Below are positions 1-10,800 of a stretch of 64,000 nt of DNA, piece after piece (the first letter of the stretch is position 1; each line of letters opens with the position of its first letter). Source of the DNA: Phymatolithon calcareum (taxonomy: Eukaryota; Rhodophyta; Florideophyceae; Hapalidiales); contig OZ345354.1 of assembly GCA_977006965.1 (NCBI GenBank), forward strand, positions 1,674,001 through 1,738,000. The letters are read 5' to 3'. The position numbers and the translations under genes were made by a program. The notes beneath the pieces were generated by a model. That model saw only the letters and a list, made by a program, of their open reading frames with translations. It did not search any database and had not been told where the DNA came from.

Positions 1-434
1 GGAGGTTAGGCAACTGATGGGGAGAAAGAAAAAGTTTGGTTGGTGAAGATTCGTTGAGTAGAAGATGAGTTGTGAGTGAATGACTTCCTTGGTTTATTGA
101 CTTGGCGGACCTCAGGTCAGGACTATATAGTCCTGAGAACTCAATCAACTTGATCAAAAACCCTAATTGACGACGGAGACAGTCTAACCCTAAACAAATT
201 TGTCATAATATTATATGACACGTGTAACATAAAAAATGAAGAATCATCTACTGAGTGAGGGGGGGTATGATTTTCATACTCTTATCATACTCTGACACGT
301 GTCAGTGCCAATCGTCTTGATTCAAAGTTCTGAGACACTTTGACTTTCGACTTGACACGTGTACACGTGTACCGAGATCATACTTGATATTGAAGTGTTT
401 TGCGAATAGAGCACCAAGCAGTCACACTTCCAAC
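1..434 (-). repeat. Family A copia LTR, cut by window start
   Basis: This is a nearly complete LTR in reverse orientation. It ends at 434 in ..CTTCCAACA, the complement of the TGTTGGAAGTG start of family A. It carries the same ACACGTGT palindromes, TATA box and AATAAA block as the other A LTRs. It sits directly against plus-strand A coding sequence at 435, so it belongs to a different, oppositely oriented insertion whose body lies left of the window. The variant bases near its end (GAATAGAGCACCAAGCAGTC) are also found in the LTR stump at 25505-25598. Confidence 0.85.
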
Positions 435-1848
435 AGAAACGGATGTATCTACTGACATTCCAGACGACGGAGTCGTCCAAGCATGCGAGGATAGGGTTGA
501 AGCTAAGGACACTTCGGAGGAAAAGAACAAGAACCTCGATGTGACTAACGAATACTGGCAGCAGGCGGACGATGCAGAACAACCAACAACACCACCGGCA
601 TCTGAAGTAACCGCACCGATGATCGCCAAAACCATTCTGCGCAGGTCAGCTCGGGTCTCAACACCACCCACTGACTTCTGGAGAGCTCCCCCGCACACTG
701 CAATGCTTGCCTTCGAATCTATCAATCTCGCATCGGAATCCGGTTTTTCTTCTCATCAAATACCTCAGACCTTTAAGAAAGCGACTTCAAATCATAATGT
801 CGACTTCTGGTCGAAGGCCATTGAGAAAGAACATTCGTCACTCGTCCCGAACAATACCTGGAAACTGGTTCCGCGCAACTCCGACATGAACGTGCTACCG
901 TGCAAGTATGTCTTCAAGGTCAAGGATACAGGCCCAAAAGTTCGAATTGTGGCAAAAGTGTTCCGACAGGTGCACGGGGTGGACTACAGTGAAACGTATG
1001 TCCCAGTCGTGAAATTCACCGCGATTCGTATCTTACTTGCAACCGTTGCTGTCCATGATCTGGAACTCCACCAAATGCATGTTATGACAGCGTTCTTGCA
1101 TGGTGACCTTGACGAAGACATCCACATGGAAGTTCCGGCCAGATTTCGAGATCCCAAGCGTCCTGACCTTGTTTGCAAGCTCTGGAAGGCACTATACGGT
1201 CTGAAGCAAGCTCCGCGGCAATGGCATGCCAAGATCGACAAGTTCCTCATCGACGAGCTCGGCTTCTCAAGCAGTCCCAATGATCCTTGTCTTTATGTCC
1301 GGCATAAGTCAAGCAGCATCATGATCATCGCGCTATATGTGGATGATTTGCTGATTGCCGGAAACGATACTTCTGCTATTTCGTGGATCAAGGGGAGCTG
1401 AACAAGCGATTCGAGATGAAGGACCTTGATGAAGCAAGTGTATGCCTTGGGCTTGAGATTCGCCTGGACCGTACTCTTCGGACCCTTCATCTTTCGCAGT
1501 CGGTCCACGCACAGTCGGTCTTGGAACCCTTCGGCATGGAGAACTCGAAACCGGCACATACCCCAATAGAGTCAAGCAAGAAGAACACCGCAATCGAGGA
1601 AGTGGATATCCCCGAGTCCCTTGGAGACGAAGTTCCGTATCGTCCAGCTATCGGAAGCCTGATGTACTTGACGGTCGGCACTCGTCCAGACATCTCGGAC
1701 TCGGTCGGCAAGCCTTTTTCGTTTTGCGAAAAACCCTTAAAGCGTCACTGGATGGGTGTTAAGCGCGTTCTTCGGTACATTGCAGGTACTCGAGACTATG
1801 GGATTCTGTTCGGTGCAAGTGGGAGCCTGGTGCCAATCGGGTACACAG
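435..1848 (+). pseudogene. A0 copia pol fragment (RT and start of RNase H), left half
   Basis: The fragment is reverse transcriptase of a family A copy (A0). It opens in the acidic linker after integrase, then shows the RRSARVS..PP linker block, the VKFTAIRILLATVAVHDLEL and FLHGDLDEDI blocks and the active-site motif YVDD near 1336. One G is missing from the G-run at about 1395, where the other A copies read AAGGGGGAGCTG. That shifts the frame, and pol continues in the next frame to GYTD at 1848. There the sequence is cut by element C and resumes at 24568 with ADWAG. The copy is degenerate and not functional. Confidence 0.9.
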
Positions 1849-1853
1849 ACGGG

Positions 1854-2275
1854 TAATGATGAGGTTAGAAGTTTTTGGTCTTGCGTTTATTCTCGTACGG
1901 CGGACGACGGTGGCTGATATAGCCTCCAGCAATTTGCCTCCAGCAAACCTGCCACGCGGCAGGTTTGATCAAATCTAGTTATGATACTACAAAGCGGCCG
2001 GTGCTTATGGGCCCTTTGCCACGTGGCACATTTGATCAAATCTTCTTATGATAACGAAACTATGTTCTCAATCTGCTCGCATGCGTAAGACACTTCCGTA
2101 TCATGTAGCTTACAGCATTACGGTACACAATAAGAGTCGTAACGCGCATCCGTGATCCGCGAGGAAGGTAAAATCGCGGCAACTGCATCGAGCGACTTCA
2201 TGTAAACCGAAGAACAAAGCTCAAACATTGCCGGGTACATTCCGCAGACCGTAGTCATGTAGACGCACATCAACA
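1854..2275 (-). repeat. LTR-C, 3' LTR of element C
   Basis: Reading on the minus strand, the LTR starts TGTTGATGTGCG and ends CTCATCATTA. It contains a CACGTG palindrome, a TATA-like GCTATATC, and GAATAAACGCAAGG about 30 bases further on, probably a poly(A) signal in the R region. The last base pair of the internal region abuts a purine tract (AGAGGAGGAG, complement of 2276-2285), as expected for a 3' LTR. Confidence 0.9.
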
Positions 2276-3327
2276 CTCCTCCTCTGCTAAATTACCTACG
2301 CCGATTCGCGAAACAATGTTTCCGAGTAGAATTTTTCCGAGAGGCTTCTTCAGAAAGTCGGCATCATTCTCCTCCGTAGGAACATATACAACATCAAGTG
2401 TCCCATCCTTGACCAAATCCCGGATGAAATGAATGCGAACATCTATGTGTTTAGCACGACCCGACGGGCAGTGCTCACCAGTGGCCCAGGAGATAGCAGA
2501 CTGATTGTCAGATCGAAGCGGTGTACCACCGGTGAACTTGAGTCCAGCCTCCTCCAAAACACGACGCAACAACACCACCTCTTGAGATGCCATTGTCATG
2601 GCGTAGTACTCAGCTTCACAGGTGCAGAGCGCAACCGCAGATTGCTTACGGGCGCCCCATGCGCACATCGCAGTACCGACCTTGACCAAGTACCCTGACA
2701 TTGACTTGCGGTCGACACAGTCACCAGCATAGTCAGCATCCACATATGCCTCGAGAGTCAAATCACCAGCCTCGTACCGCAGCGCCGACTTTGGAGTTCC
2801 CCGAATGTACCTTAGTACTCGCTTAACAGCGAGGTGGCAATACTGCGTGGGAGCAGTTTGGAAGCGTGCGAGGATCAGAACAGGTGCAAGAATGTCCGGA
2901 CGAGTGCGAAGAGCCAGGTACAGGAGAGATCCTATCATTTGCTGGTCTAACTGGACATGGACTGGAGACTTGTCCTCCTCCGAAGCCAGACCCGTAAAGA
3001 ACGATTCAACCATCGGCGTGACAGCAGGCTTGCTTTTCTGCATTCCGAATCGACGAAGAACGCTTTCCACGTAGAGAGACTGCGACATACTTAATGATAG
3101 TACACGGCCATCTTTGTCCCGGGTCCACTTCATTTGTACACCGAGGAAGAACTCGACATCATCCTGTACACGGATCTTGTAGCGCGACTGTACTTCTCGA
3201 ATGATGGAATCGCGCTCTTTTGCTGTATGTGCGAGCACAAGCAAGTCATCTACGTAGACAAGAATGAAACAGAAACCTTTTCCCATGGAGCGACGACGAA
3301 ACACACATGGCGCACTGGGCAGTTCTT
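2270..3327 (-). pseudogene. Element C pol: end of RT and RNase H
   Basis: This is the C-terminal part of a copia polyprotein. It runs from SAPCVF..RRRS through YVDDLLVLAHT (RT active site) to a complete RNase H (VDADYAGD, CEAEYYAM, SDNQSAI, KHIDVRIHFIRD). It ends GVGNLAEEEC-stop: the three Glu codons are the polypurine tract, and the Cys and stop codons are the first six bases of the 3' LTR. The upstream continuation is interrupted by A1 at 3327 and resumes at 14695. The family differs clearly from A and B. Confidence 0.88.
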
Positions 3328-3771
3328 TGTTGTTGGAGGTTAGGGATAAGATTAGGAGATTGGAAAAGTTTGGTTGGTGAAGATTGGTGAAGGAGAAGTG
3401 GAGTTAGGTGAGAATGAGTTCCTTGGTTTATTCACTTGGCGGACCTCAGGTCAAGACTATATAGACCTGAGAACACAACCAGACTTGATCAAAACCCTAA
3501 CTGACGACGGAGACACAGTAACCCTAAACAAATTTGTCATACTATCATATGACACGTGTAACATGAAAAAATCAAGAATCATCTACTGAGTGAGGGGAGT
3601 ATGATTATCATACTCTTATCATACTTTGACACGTGTCACTGCCAATCTTCTTGATTCAAAGTTCTGAGGCACTTTGACATTCGACTTGACACGTGTACAC
3701 GTGTACCGAGATCATACCTTAATATTGAAGTGTGTTTGCGACTAGAGCTCCAAGCAATCACACTTCCAACA
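3328..3771 (-). repeat. LTR-A, 3' LTR of A1
   Basis: The 444-bp LTR reads, on its own strand, TGTTGGAAGTG..CTCCAACAACA. It carries four ACACGTGT palindromes: one tandem pair plus two single copies. TCTATATAG is flanked by the inverted octamer CTCAGGTC/GACCTGAG, followed by GAATAAACCAAGGAAC. The layout suggests U3 with E-box/G-box-like sites, then a TATA box, then a short R with a poly(A) signal; that functional reading is inference. Confidence 0.92.
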
Positions 3772-3792
3772 CTCCCCCTTGATCGAGGCACA

Positions 3793-6695
3793 CTACGACT
3801 TCCTCGCGCATATACCCATGTCATGTGCGAACTTGGCCGTCTTGACACGATCGAGTGGCTTGGTGAGTGCATCCGCAATCATCAACTCAGTACTACAATA
3901 CTTGATTGATATCTTGCCCGTGGCAACCACATCACGAACATAGTGATATTGGATGTCTATGTGCTTGTTCCTCTGAGTGATAGCCGCGTTTCGCCCGGTC
4001 GCGATCGCACTTTTACTGTCAGTGCACAGAGTCATGGCGGATGGCTTCTCCAGACCTTGAACATCGGCAATGAGTCTTGACAACCAGACAGATTCCTTGG
4101 CGGCGGCACACGAAGCGATGTATTCCGCTTCGCATGTTGAAGTGGCGACGATGGTTTGCTTCTTTGAGCGCCAGCTTATGGCTCCCCCTGCAAGAAGGAA
4201 CACATAGCCACTCGTGGACCGTCTTGTCTCAACACATCCCGCCCAATCCGCATCCGTGTAACCGATTGGAACCAAACTCCCACTTCCGTCGAACAAAATT
4301 CCGTGATCTCGAGTACCCGCAATGTATCGCAGAACACGCTTCACGCCCATCCAGTGACGTTTCAGAGGCTTTTCGCAGAACGGAGACAGCTTTCCGACCG
4401 AGTCCGAGATGTCTGGGCGTGTACCAACCATCAAGTACATGAGACTTCCGATGGCTGGACGGTATGGAACTTGTTCATCGACGAGCTGGGTGATGTCGAC
4501 TTCTTCGGTTCCGGTGTTCTTGTTGCTTGACTCCATAGGGGTTGGTGCTGGTTTCGAGTTCTCCATGCCGAAACGTTCCAAGACTGACTGAGCGTAGACC
4601 GACTGCGAGAGATGAAGAGTTCGAAGTGTGCGATCTCGGCGAATTTCAAGTCCAAGACAAACACTAGCTTCTCCAAGGTCCTTCATCTCGAATCGCTTGT
4701 TCAGCTCCCCCTTGATCCACGAAATAGCAGAAGTATCGTTTCCGGCAATCAGCAAGTCATCCACATATAGCGCGATGATCATGATGCTGCTTGACTTATG
4801 CCGGACATAAAGACAAGGATCATTGGGACTACTTGAGAAGCCGAGCTCGTCGATGAGGAACTTGTCGATTTTGGCATGCCACTGTCGCGGTGCTTGCTTC
4901 AGGCCGTATAGTGCCTTCAAGAGCTTGCAAACAAGGTCAGGACGCTTGGGATCACGAAATCCAGACGGAACCTCCATGTAGATGTCTTCGTCAAGGTCAC
5001 CATGCAAGAAAGCCGTAACAACATCCATTTGGTATAGTTCCAAATCATGGACAGCAACGGTTGCAAGTAGGATACGAATCGAGGTGAACTTTACGACTGG
5101 GGCATACGTTTCACCGTAGTCCACCCCATGCACCTGTCGGAACCCTTTCGCAACAATGCGGACTTTAGGGCCTGTATCCTTGACCTTGAAGACATACTTG
5201 CACGGTAGAACGTTCATGCCAGGCTTGCGAGTGACCAACTTCCAAGTGTTGTTGCGGGTTAGTGACGAGTGTTCATTCTCAATGCCCGGAGACCAGAAGT
5301 CGACATTTTTAGTTGAAGTCGCTTCCTTGAAGGTCTGAGGCACTTGATGAGAAGACAAACCGGTTTCAGATGCAAGGTTGACGGACTCGAAGGCCAGCAT
5401 AGCAGTATGCGAGGGAGCGTTCCAGAAGTCAGTGGGTGGTTTTGAGACCCGAGCTGACCTACGCAGAATGGGTTTGGCGATCATCGGAGATGTTTCGTCA
5501 GAACCAGATGGAGATATAGGTTGTTCTCCACCATCTGCTTGCTCACCTTCGTCAATGTCCTTCTCGATGCTCTTATCATCTACATCCGAAATGACCTTAC
5601 CTTCAACCGTACCATCACTCAGTTTGATTTGAGGAGTTTCAAGTGATATATTGGTTTCGGTCTCATCGAATCCGCAATCCGATTCATTGAACGTCACGTC
5701 CCTTGACACAATCACTTTCCGCAAGTCCGCATCCCACAGATTATACCCTTTTGATGCCAACGAGTATCCCAGCATAACCGCCTCACGAGTACGACTGTCG
5801 AGTTTCTTCACTTTCTTCTTCGGAATCACGTACCAACACTTGGCGCCAAATACGCGCAAGTGTCCCAAATCTGGAGGGCCACCCATCCATATGTGATGGG
5901 GGGTCGTGTTCGAAGGAAGTCCTCGTGACGTAACTCGGTTGCGCACATACACAGCAGTTGCCAACGCTTCAGCCCAGAACTTCTTCTCGATGCCTCTGTG
6001 ATGGAGCATAGAGCGCACTAAGTTGAGAAGTGTGCGGTTCATGCGTTCAGCCACCCCATTTTGCTGTGGGGTGTAAGCGACTGTGAGCTGTTGATGGATG
6101 CCGTGTTCCGCAAGATATGCCTTGAACTCGTTTGAAAGGTACTCGCCTCCATTGTCGGTCCTAATTGCTTTGAGCTTTGGTGCTTTCGAGAAGTCCTGTA
6201 TGTTCAAGTGCTTAAGCTTTCTACCTGTATGGGTTTCAGCGTACTTGTGAAACTTCCGAAAACACTCAAAGCTCTCCGATTTCTTTCCCATGGTGAATAC
6301 CGTGGTCCACTTGGAGTGATCATCGATGAATGTGATGAAGTACTGTGATCCTCCAAGGGACGGAATGTCGATAGGACCAAGAACGTCTGAATGTACGAGA
6401 TCGAGAACAGCGGTGGAGCGAGAACTACTGGACTTTGGAATCGGAGCACGATGACCTTTGCCGGCAAGACAACCATTACATGGATGTGTGGACTGTGAGT
6501 TGGGAGCAATCTTTACACCTTTCACCACCCCATGGTTTACCATTCCGGTAATTCCAGTGTGGTCAACATCCGCAAGTCGTTCATGCCAGAGCTGTAGGCT
6601 CGCGAAACAGGAAACTTCGTTAAGTTCATTTCCATCTGCAAGGTCTAGAGAGTAGAGACTTTTGCGTAGAGTACCTGTTGCGATCGTGTCATTAT
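3793..6695 (-). pseudogene. A1 pol: integrase, RT and RNase H (3' part of gag-pol)
   Basis: About 967 codons stay open from the B1 insertion point to the stop at 3793. Domains in order are GAG-pre-integrase (LQLWHERL), the zinc finger cysteines (CNGCLAGK), integrase core residues D, D and E in HSDVLGP, RTDNGG and NGVAERMN, a linker, RT with YVDDLLIAG, and RNase H (DADWAGC, TCEAEYIA, HIDIQYHYVRD). It ends GICARKS. The 5' part lies at 12501-13670 beyond B1, and a stop codon there would already block the polyprotein, so the gene is dead. Confidence 0.9.
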
Positions 6696-7128
6696 TGTTG
6701 GAAATGTGACTGCTTGGATCTCTTGTCGCAGTACACATTATCCTATATCATAAGTCACTAACCATTTCTCATATGTTATGATAGAATCAATCCATGTTTT
6801 TTCATATTTACTGACAATGTAGCAGTTCAATCTATTTCTTGATTGATCTTGTCATTGTCAGTAATTCAATCTTTTAGTTGATTGATTCAATCACAGTTAG
6901 TAGTGCAATGAGCATCAGAAGTCTTATCATACCTCAATCTGAGGCCTATATAAGACCCGGATCTGATGCCCCGACTCAATAAACCAAGGAACATCTCACA
7001 ACCAACCCAACCATCTCAACCATCTCAACCATCTCAACCATCTCAACCACCTCAACCATCTCAACCACCTCAACCATCTCAACCACCTCAACAATCTCAA
7101 CCATCAACAACCAAACCTCCATCCAACA
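6696..7128 (+). repeat. LTR-B, 5' LTR of B1
   Basis: Starts TGTTGGAAATGTG and ends CCATCCAACA. U3 is rich in ATTGATTCAATCA-type palindromes. A TATA box (CCTATATAAG) lies near 6950, followed by CAATAAACCAAGGAAC, which matches the block in LTR-A. The last 110 bases are a microsatellite-like run of CATCTCAAC / CACCTCAAC units. Unit number differs between copies and explains the 433-bp versus 370-bp LTR sizes of B1 and B2. Confidence 0.93.
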
Positions 7129-7142
7129 GGTTATGGGCCCAG
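7129..7142 (+). other. Primer-binding site of B1 (initiator tRNA-Met half type)
   Basis: GGTTATGGGCCCAG directly follows the 5' LTR. It is complementary to CTGGGCCCATAACC, the anticodon stem-loop of eukaryotic initiator tRNA-Met, not to a tRNA 3' end. Drosophila copia uses the same site and is primed by a 39-nt tRNA 5' half. The site recurs exactly or with one change in nine elements of this window. Confidence 0.85.
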
Positions 7143-7876
7143 ATAACGCATAATCAACCAGCGCTATCACCTTACCGAGGGGTCCTCCTTCCCTCTCGGT
7201 AATTCATTCTCAACCAATATTCATCATCAAAAGGTTTAAAACCCTGTGGTATCTGCGCCATCCATCGGCCACCCTAAAGCGACTCTGCACAGAGTATAAT
7301 CTACGAAACAGTCTGACAACATCCGTGCTCTGCTACGTGGTGAAAGGGATATACGCTTGAGAAATCAAGTAGTCTTCCGAGTATCCACCTGGACGCATCT
7401 CGGCTCTGCAGAATTCTGTTGTGTGATTGGAAGGGAATCTGAAAGACTTGTTGGAGTACGGTTTACCGATTTGAAAGACAGTCTGCCACGCACAGCGCGT
7501 GGTCAGTAGGCCCCGTATACTCATCTTCAAGGAAAAGGTCGCAATTATAGCCTCACGAAGTACTTGCTCGGTGGGGTGTGCCAACATCAACATTGGAATT
7601 TAGGACATTGGAATTGACGGATACGTCTTGCAGTGCGTGTTGTCGGCTGCAGGTTCAGGTGTACCAAAACGCCACAAGAGGTAAACGGCCTAGAGCCAGC
7701 CCTATCTTCAAGAGGTATACGGCCTAGAGCCATCCCCAGATCAAGCTCCGGGTCACATTGACTCGACGCGAATTTCCTATAAGGGATAGATTGCCTTGAT
7801 AGTTAACTTCTGTTAACTCGCAGTGGACTCCCCGAACGGATCTTCGACAAGATTTCAAGAACCCCCAGTCCAAAAT
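7143..7876 (+). other. B1 5' untranslated leader
   Basis: About 730 bases lie between PBS and gag start. The leader includes one copy of a roughly 58-base block (7624-7682, GTCTTGCAGTGCG..CCACAAGAGG) that is also present, two or three times, in family A leaders. A minus-strand frame of 86 codons (7333-7593) is kept in all three B copies, but the substitutions in B3 are mostly amino-acid changing. I therefore do not annotate it as a gene. The leader probably holds packaging or dimerisation signals; that is inference. Confidence 0.6.
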
Positions 7877-10800
7877 ATGGACAACTCGCAAGGAACGCTG
7901 AAGGTCGAAAAACTCACCGAGACCAATTTCCACGCTTGGAAACAGAAAATTCAGCTAGTACTATCATTCCGCGAGCTCGATGAGTACATCGAGGTAAGCC
8001 CTCCGGCAAGGGACACAGACGAGTTCAAAGTCTGGCGTCGACATGACAATAAGGCTAAAGCGATTATTGGTCTTTCCCTTTCCGATGCCCATCTCGAACA
8101 TGTTCGAGGTGTTGAAACGGCGAAAGAAATGTGGCAGGCGATTCTCAACATATTCGAACGCCATACGCTGCTTAATAAACTCGCCGCTCGTCGCAAGTTC
8201 TATACCGCCACAATGTTCGAGGGCGAAAAGATACTGCCATACACCAACCGAATTCGTCAGCTCGCATCCACACTCAAATCAATGGGTGTTGACATCGACG
8301 ACAAGGAAATGGCAATGGCTGTCCTGAATGGTCTTCCGGATCGATATGACAGTCTCATCAGTGCCTTAGACGCACTTGGGAACGAGGACGAGACATTCTC
8401 TCTTGAGTTTGTGAAGAGCCGACTTCTACAAGAGGAGCAACGTATGACTATGCGCCTCGAAGCCTCGACGGAGAAGTCTGAGTCCACGGCTCTTGTAAGT
8501 GCAACTCAAAATGGTTCATACGCCTACGACCATTGTGATCATTGCAATCGAGCTGGACATCCTTCTCTCAGGTGTTGGGTCAAGTTTCCACACCTTGCAC
8601 CACCGGGATACAAACCTCCGGGTCGAAAAGGAAAGAAGGACAAACCGACTGCCTTAATTGCTGGTGAAACAGAATCTATTCGTGTCATGTCTGATTCTGA
8701 CTACGTTTGCTTAATGGCAAAGGTTCGAAACTCAAACATTCCCGAAAAGTCCACGTCATGGATTATCGACTCCGGAAGCACATCCCACATGACATTCGAT
8801 CGTTCAATCTTTGTCTCATACACGGAAATGAGGTCGACAGTCGAAATGGGAACTAGAGCAACTGCAACAATTGCAGGAAAGGGCGATGCTATCGTGACAC
8901 TCAGCATCAACGGAAAACAGTCTCAGTGTATGCTCCAAAACGTTCTTCATATTCCGGACTTTGGTTATTCGCTCCTTTCCGTTTCTAAACTGGACGTGTA
9001 TGGGTATGGGATCTTATTCAAAAGCAAACGGTGCTATATCAAAGCACATGATGAGATTATCGCCCAAGGTACACTCCGCAAAGATCTATACATTCTAGAT
9101 CGTCCGGAGAACAAACCCATGTCCAAGGAAACATCCCTCGTCAGCTTACAGCTATGGCACGAGCGTCTCGCGCATGTCAATCCTACTGGAATCTCCGGCA
9201 TGGCACGCCATGGGGTTGTAAAAGGATTGCATATCGATCCTGGGTCTTCGTCGGACAATGTATGCAAAGGTTGCATAGCTGGGAAAGCACATCGTGCTCC
9301 TATTCCGAAGTCTAGTGGTTCTCGCTCGGACGCAATTCTCGATCTCGTGCATTCCGACGTTCTCGGTCCAATTGACATCCCATCACTAGGTGGCTCTCGG
9401 TATTTCATCACGTTTATCGATGATCACTCCAAATGGACCACAGTTTTCACCATGCGAAAGAAGTCCGAGAGCTTTGAGTGCTTTCAGAAATTTCACAAAT
9501 ACGCTGAAACACACACCGGAAGAAAGCTGAAACACCTCAACGTACATCAGTTCTCACCTGCACCTAAGCTCAAAGCTATTCGGACCGATAACGGAGGAGA
9601 ATACCTGTCAAATGAGTTCAAGTCATATCTTTCAGAGCACGGTATTCACCATCAACTCACCGTTGCTTACACTCCTCAACAGAATGGGGTTGCTGAGCGC
9701 ATGAACCGCACTTTACTCAACTTAGTGCGCTCGATGCTTCATCACAAAGGCATCGAGAAGAAGTTCTGGGCTGAAGCACTGTCAACTGCTGTGTATGTCC
9801 GAAATCGAGTTACGTCGCGAGGACTTCCTTCGAACACGACCCCCCATCACATATGGATGGGAGCCGCACCAAACTTGGAACACGTACGCGTATTTGGCGC
9901 TAAGTGTTGGTACGTGATTCCGAAAAAGAAGGTCAAGAAACTCGACTCTCGTACTCGTGAAGCGATCATGATGGGATACTCGTTTGCATCTAAGGGATAC
10001 AAGCTATGGGATCCGAATGCATGCAAGGTGATCGTATCTCGGGATGTTATATTTGATGAATCGGCATGCGAAACTGAGAATTCTAAAACGAATATACCAA
10101 TCAGTTTTCCAAATGCAGGGTTTGACCAAAGCTTTCACGATGCATTTGAAACCGAGGAAGCTACCGAAATTCCTGCAGCGATCATCAAGGTCGAGCAGAA
10201 ACCCAACTATGCCAACATCCGTGAGCTTGCCGTGAAAGCGGAGGAGGTTGCAGTGGAGGGTACCGTGGACGAACCAAAGGACAACGGGCATGGTCAGCAC
10301 AGTGGCTGCAAAGAAGAATCTATCTCAACTTCTAATGCTGACGCACCTCCTGAGTTAGTCGCGAAACACATACTTCGTCGATCCACCCGTGTGTCAAAGC
10401 CACCAAGTGATTTCTGGAATACTGGCCCGCATACAGCCATGCTGGTTCTCGAATCAGCCAACTTTGCAACTGAAACTTCTTTGTCTTCTCAAGAAGTTCC
10501 GCAGACTTTCAGAAGCGCCACGTCGAAAGACAACATTGACTATTGGTCCCCTGCGATTGAGAAAGAGCACTCATCTCTCATGCGCAACAAGACTTGGACA
10601 TTAGTACCTCGCGAATCCGGTATGAACGTTCTCCCATGCAAATACGTGTTCAAAGTCAAAGACACTGGCCCGAAAGCTCGCATTGTCGCTAAAGGGTTCC
10701 GACAGGTGCACGGAGTGGATTACGGCGAAACATATGCCCCGGTCGTGAAGTTCACATCAATTCGGATTCTTCTCGCCACGGTGGCCGTTCATGATCTCGA

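Noticed and set aside
6966-7202. Plus-strand ORF rich in PSQ repeats (MPRLNKPRNISQPT..)
   Set aside because: It is a translation of the LTR-B microsatellite and the adjacent PBS, in a non-coding region. It changes length with unit number and has no start context or homologue.
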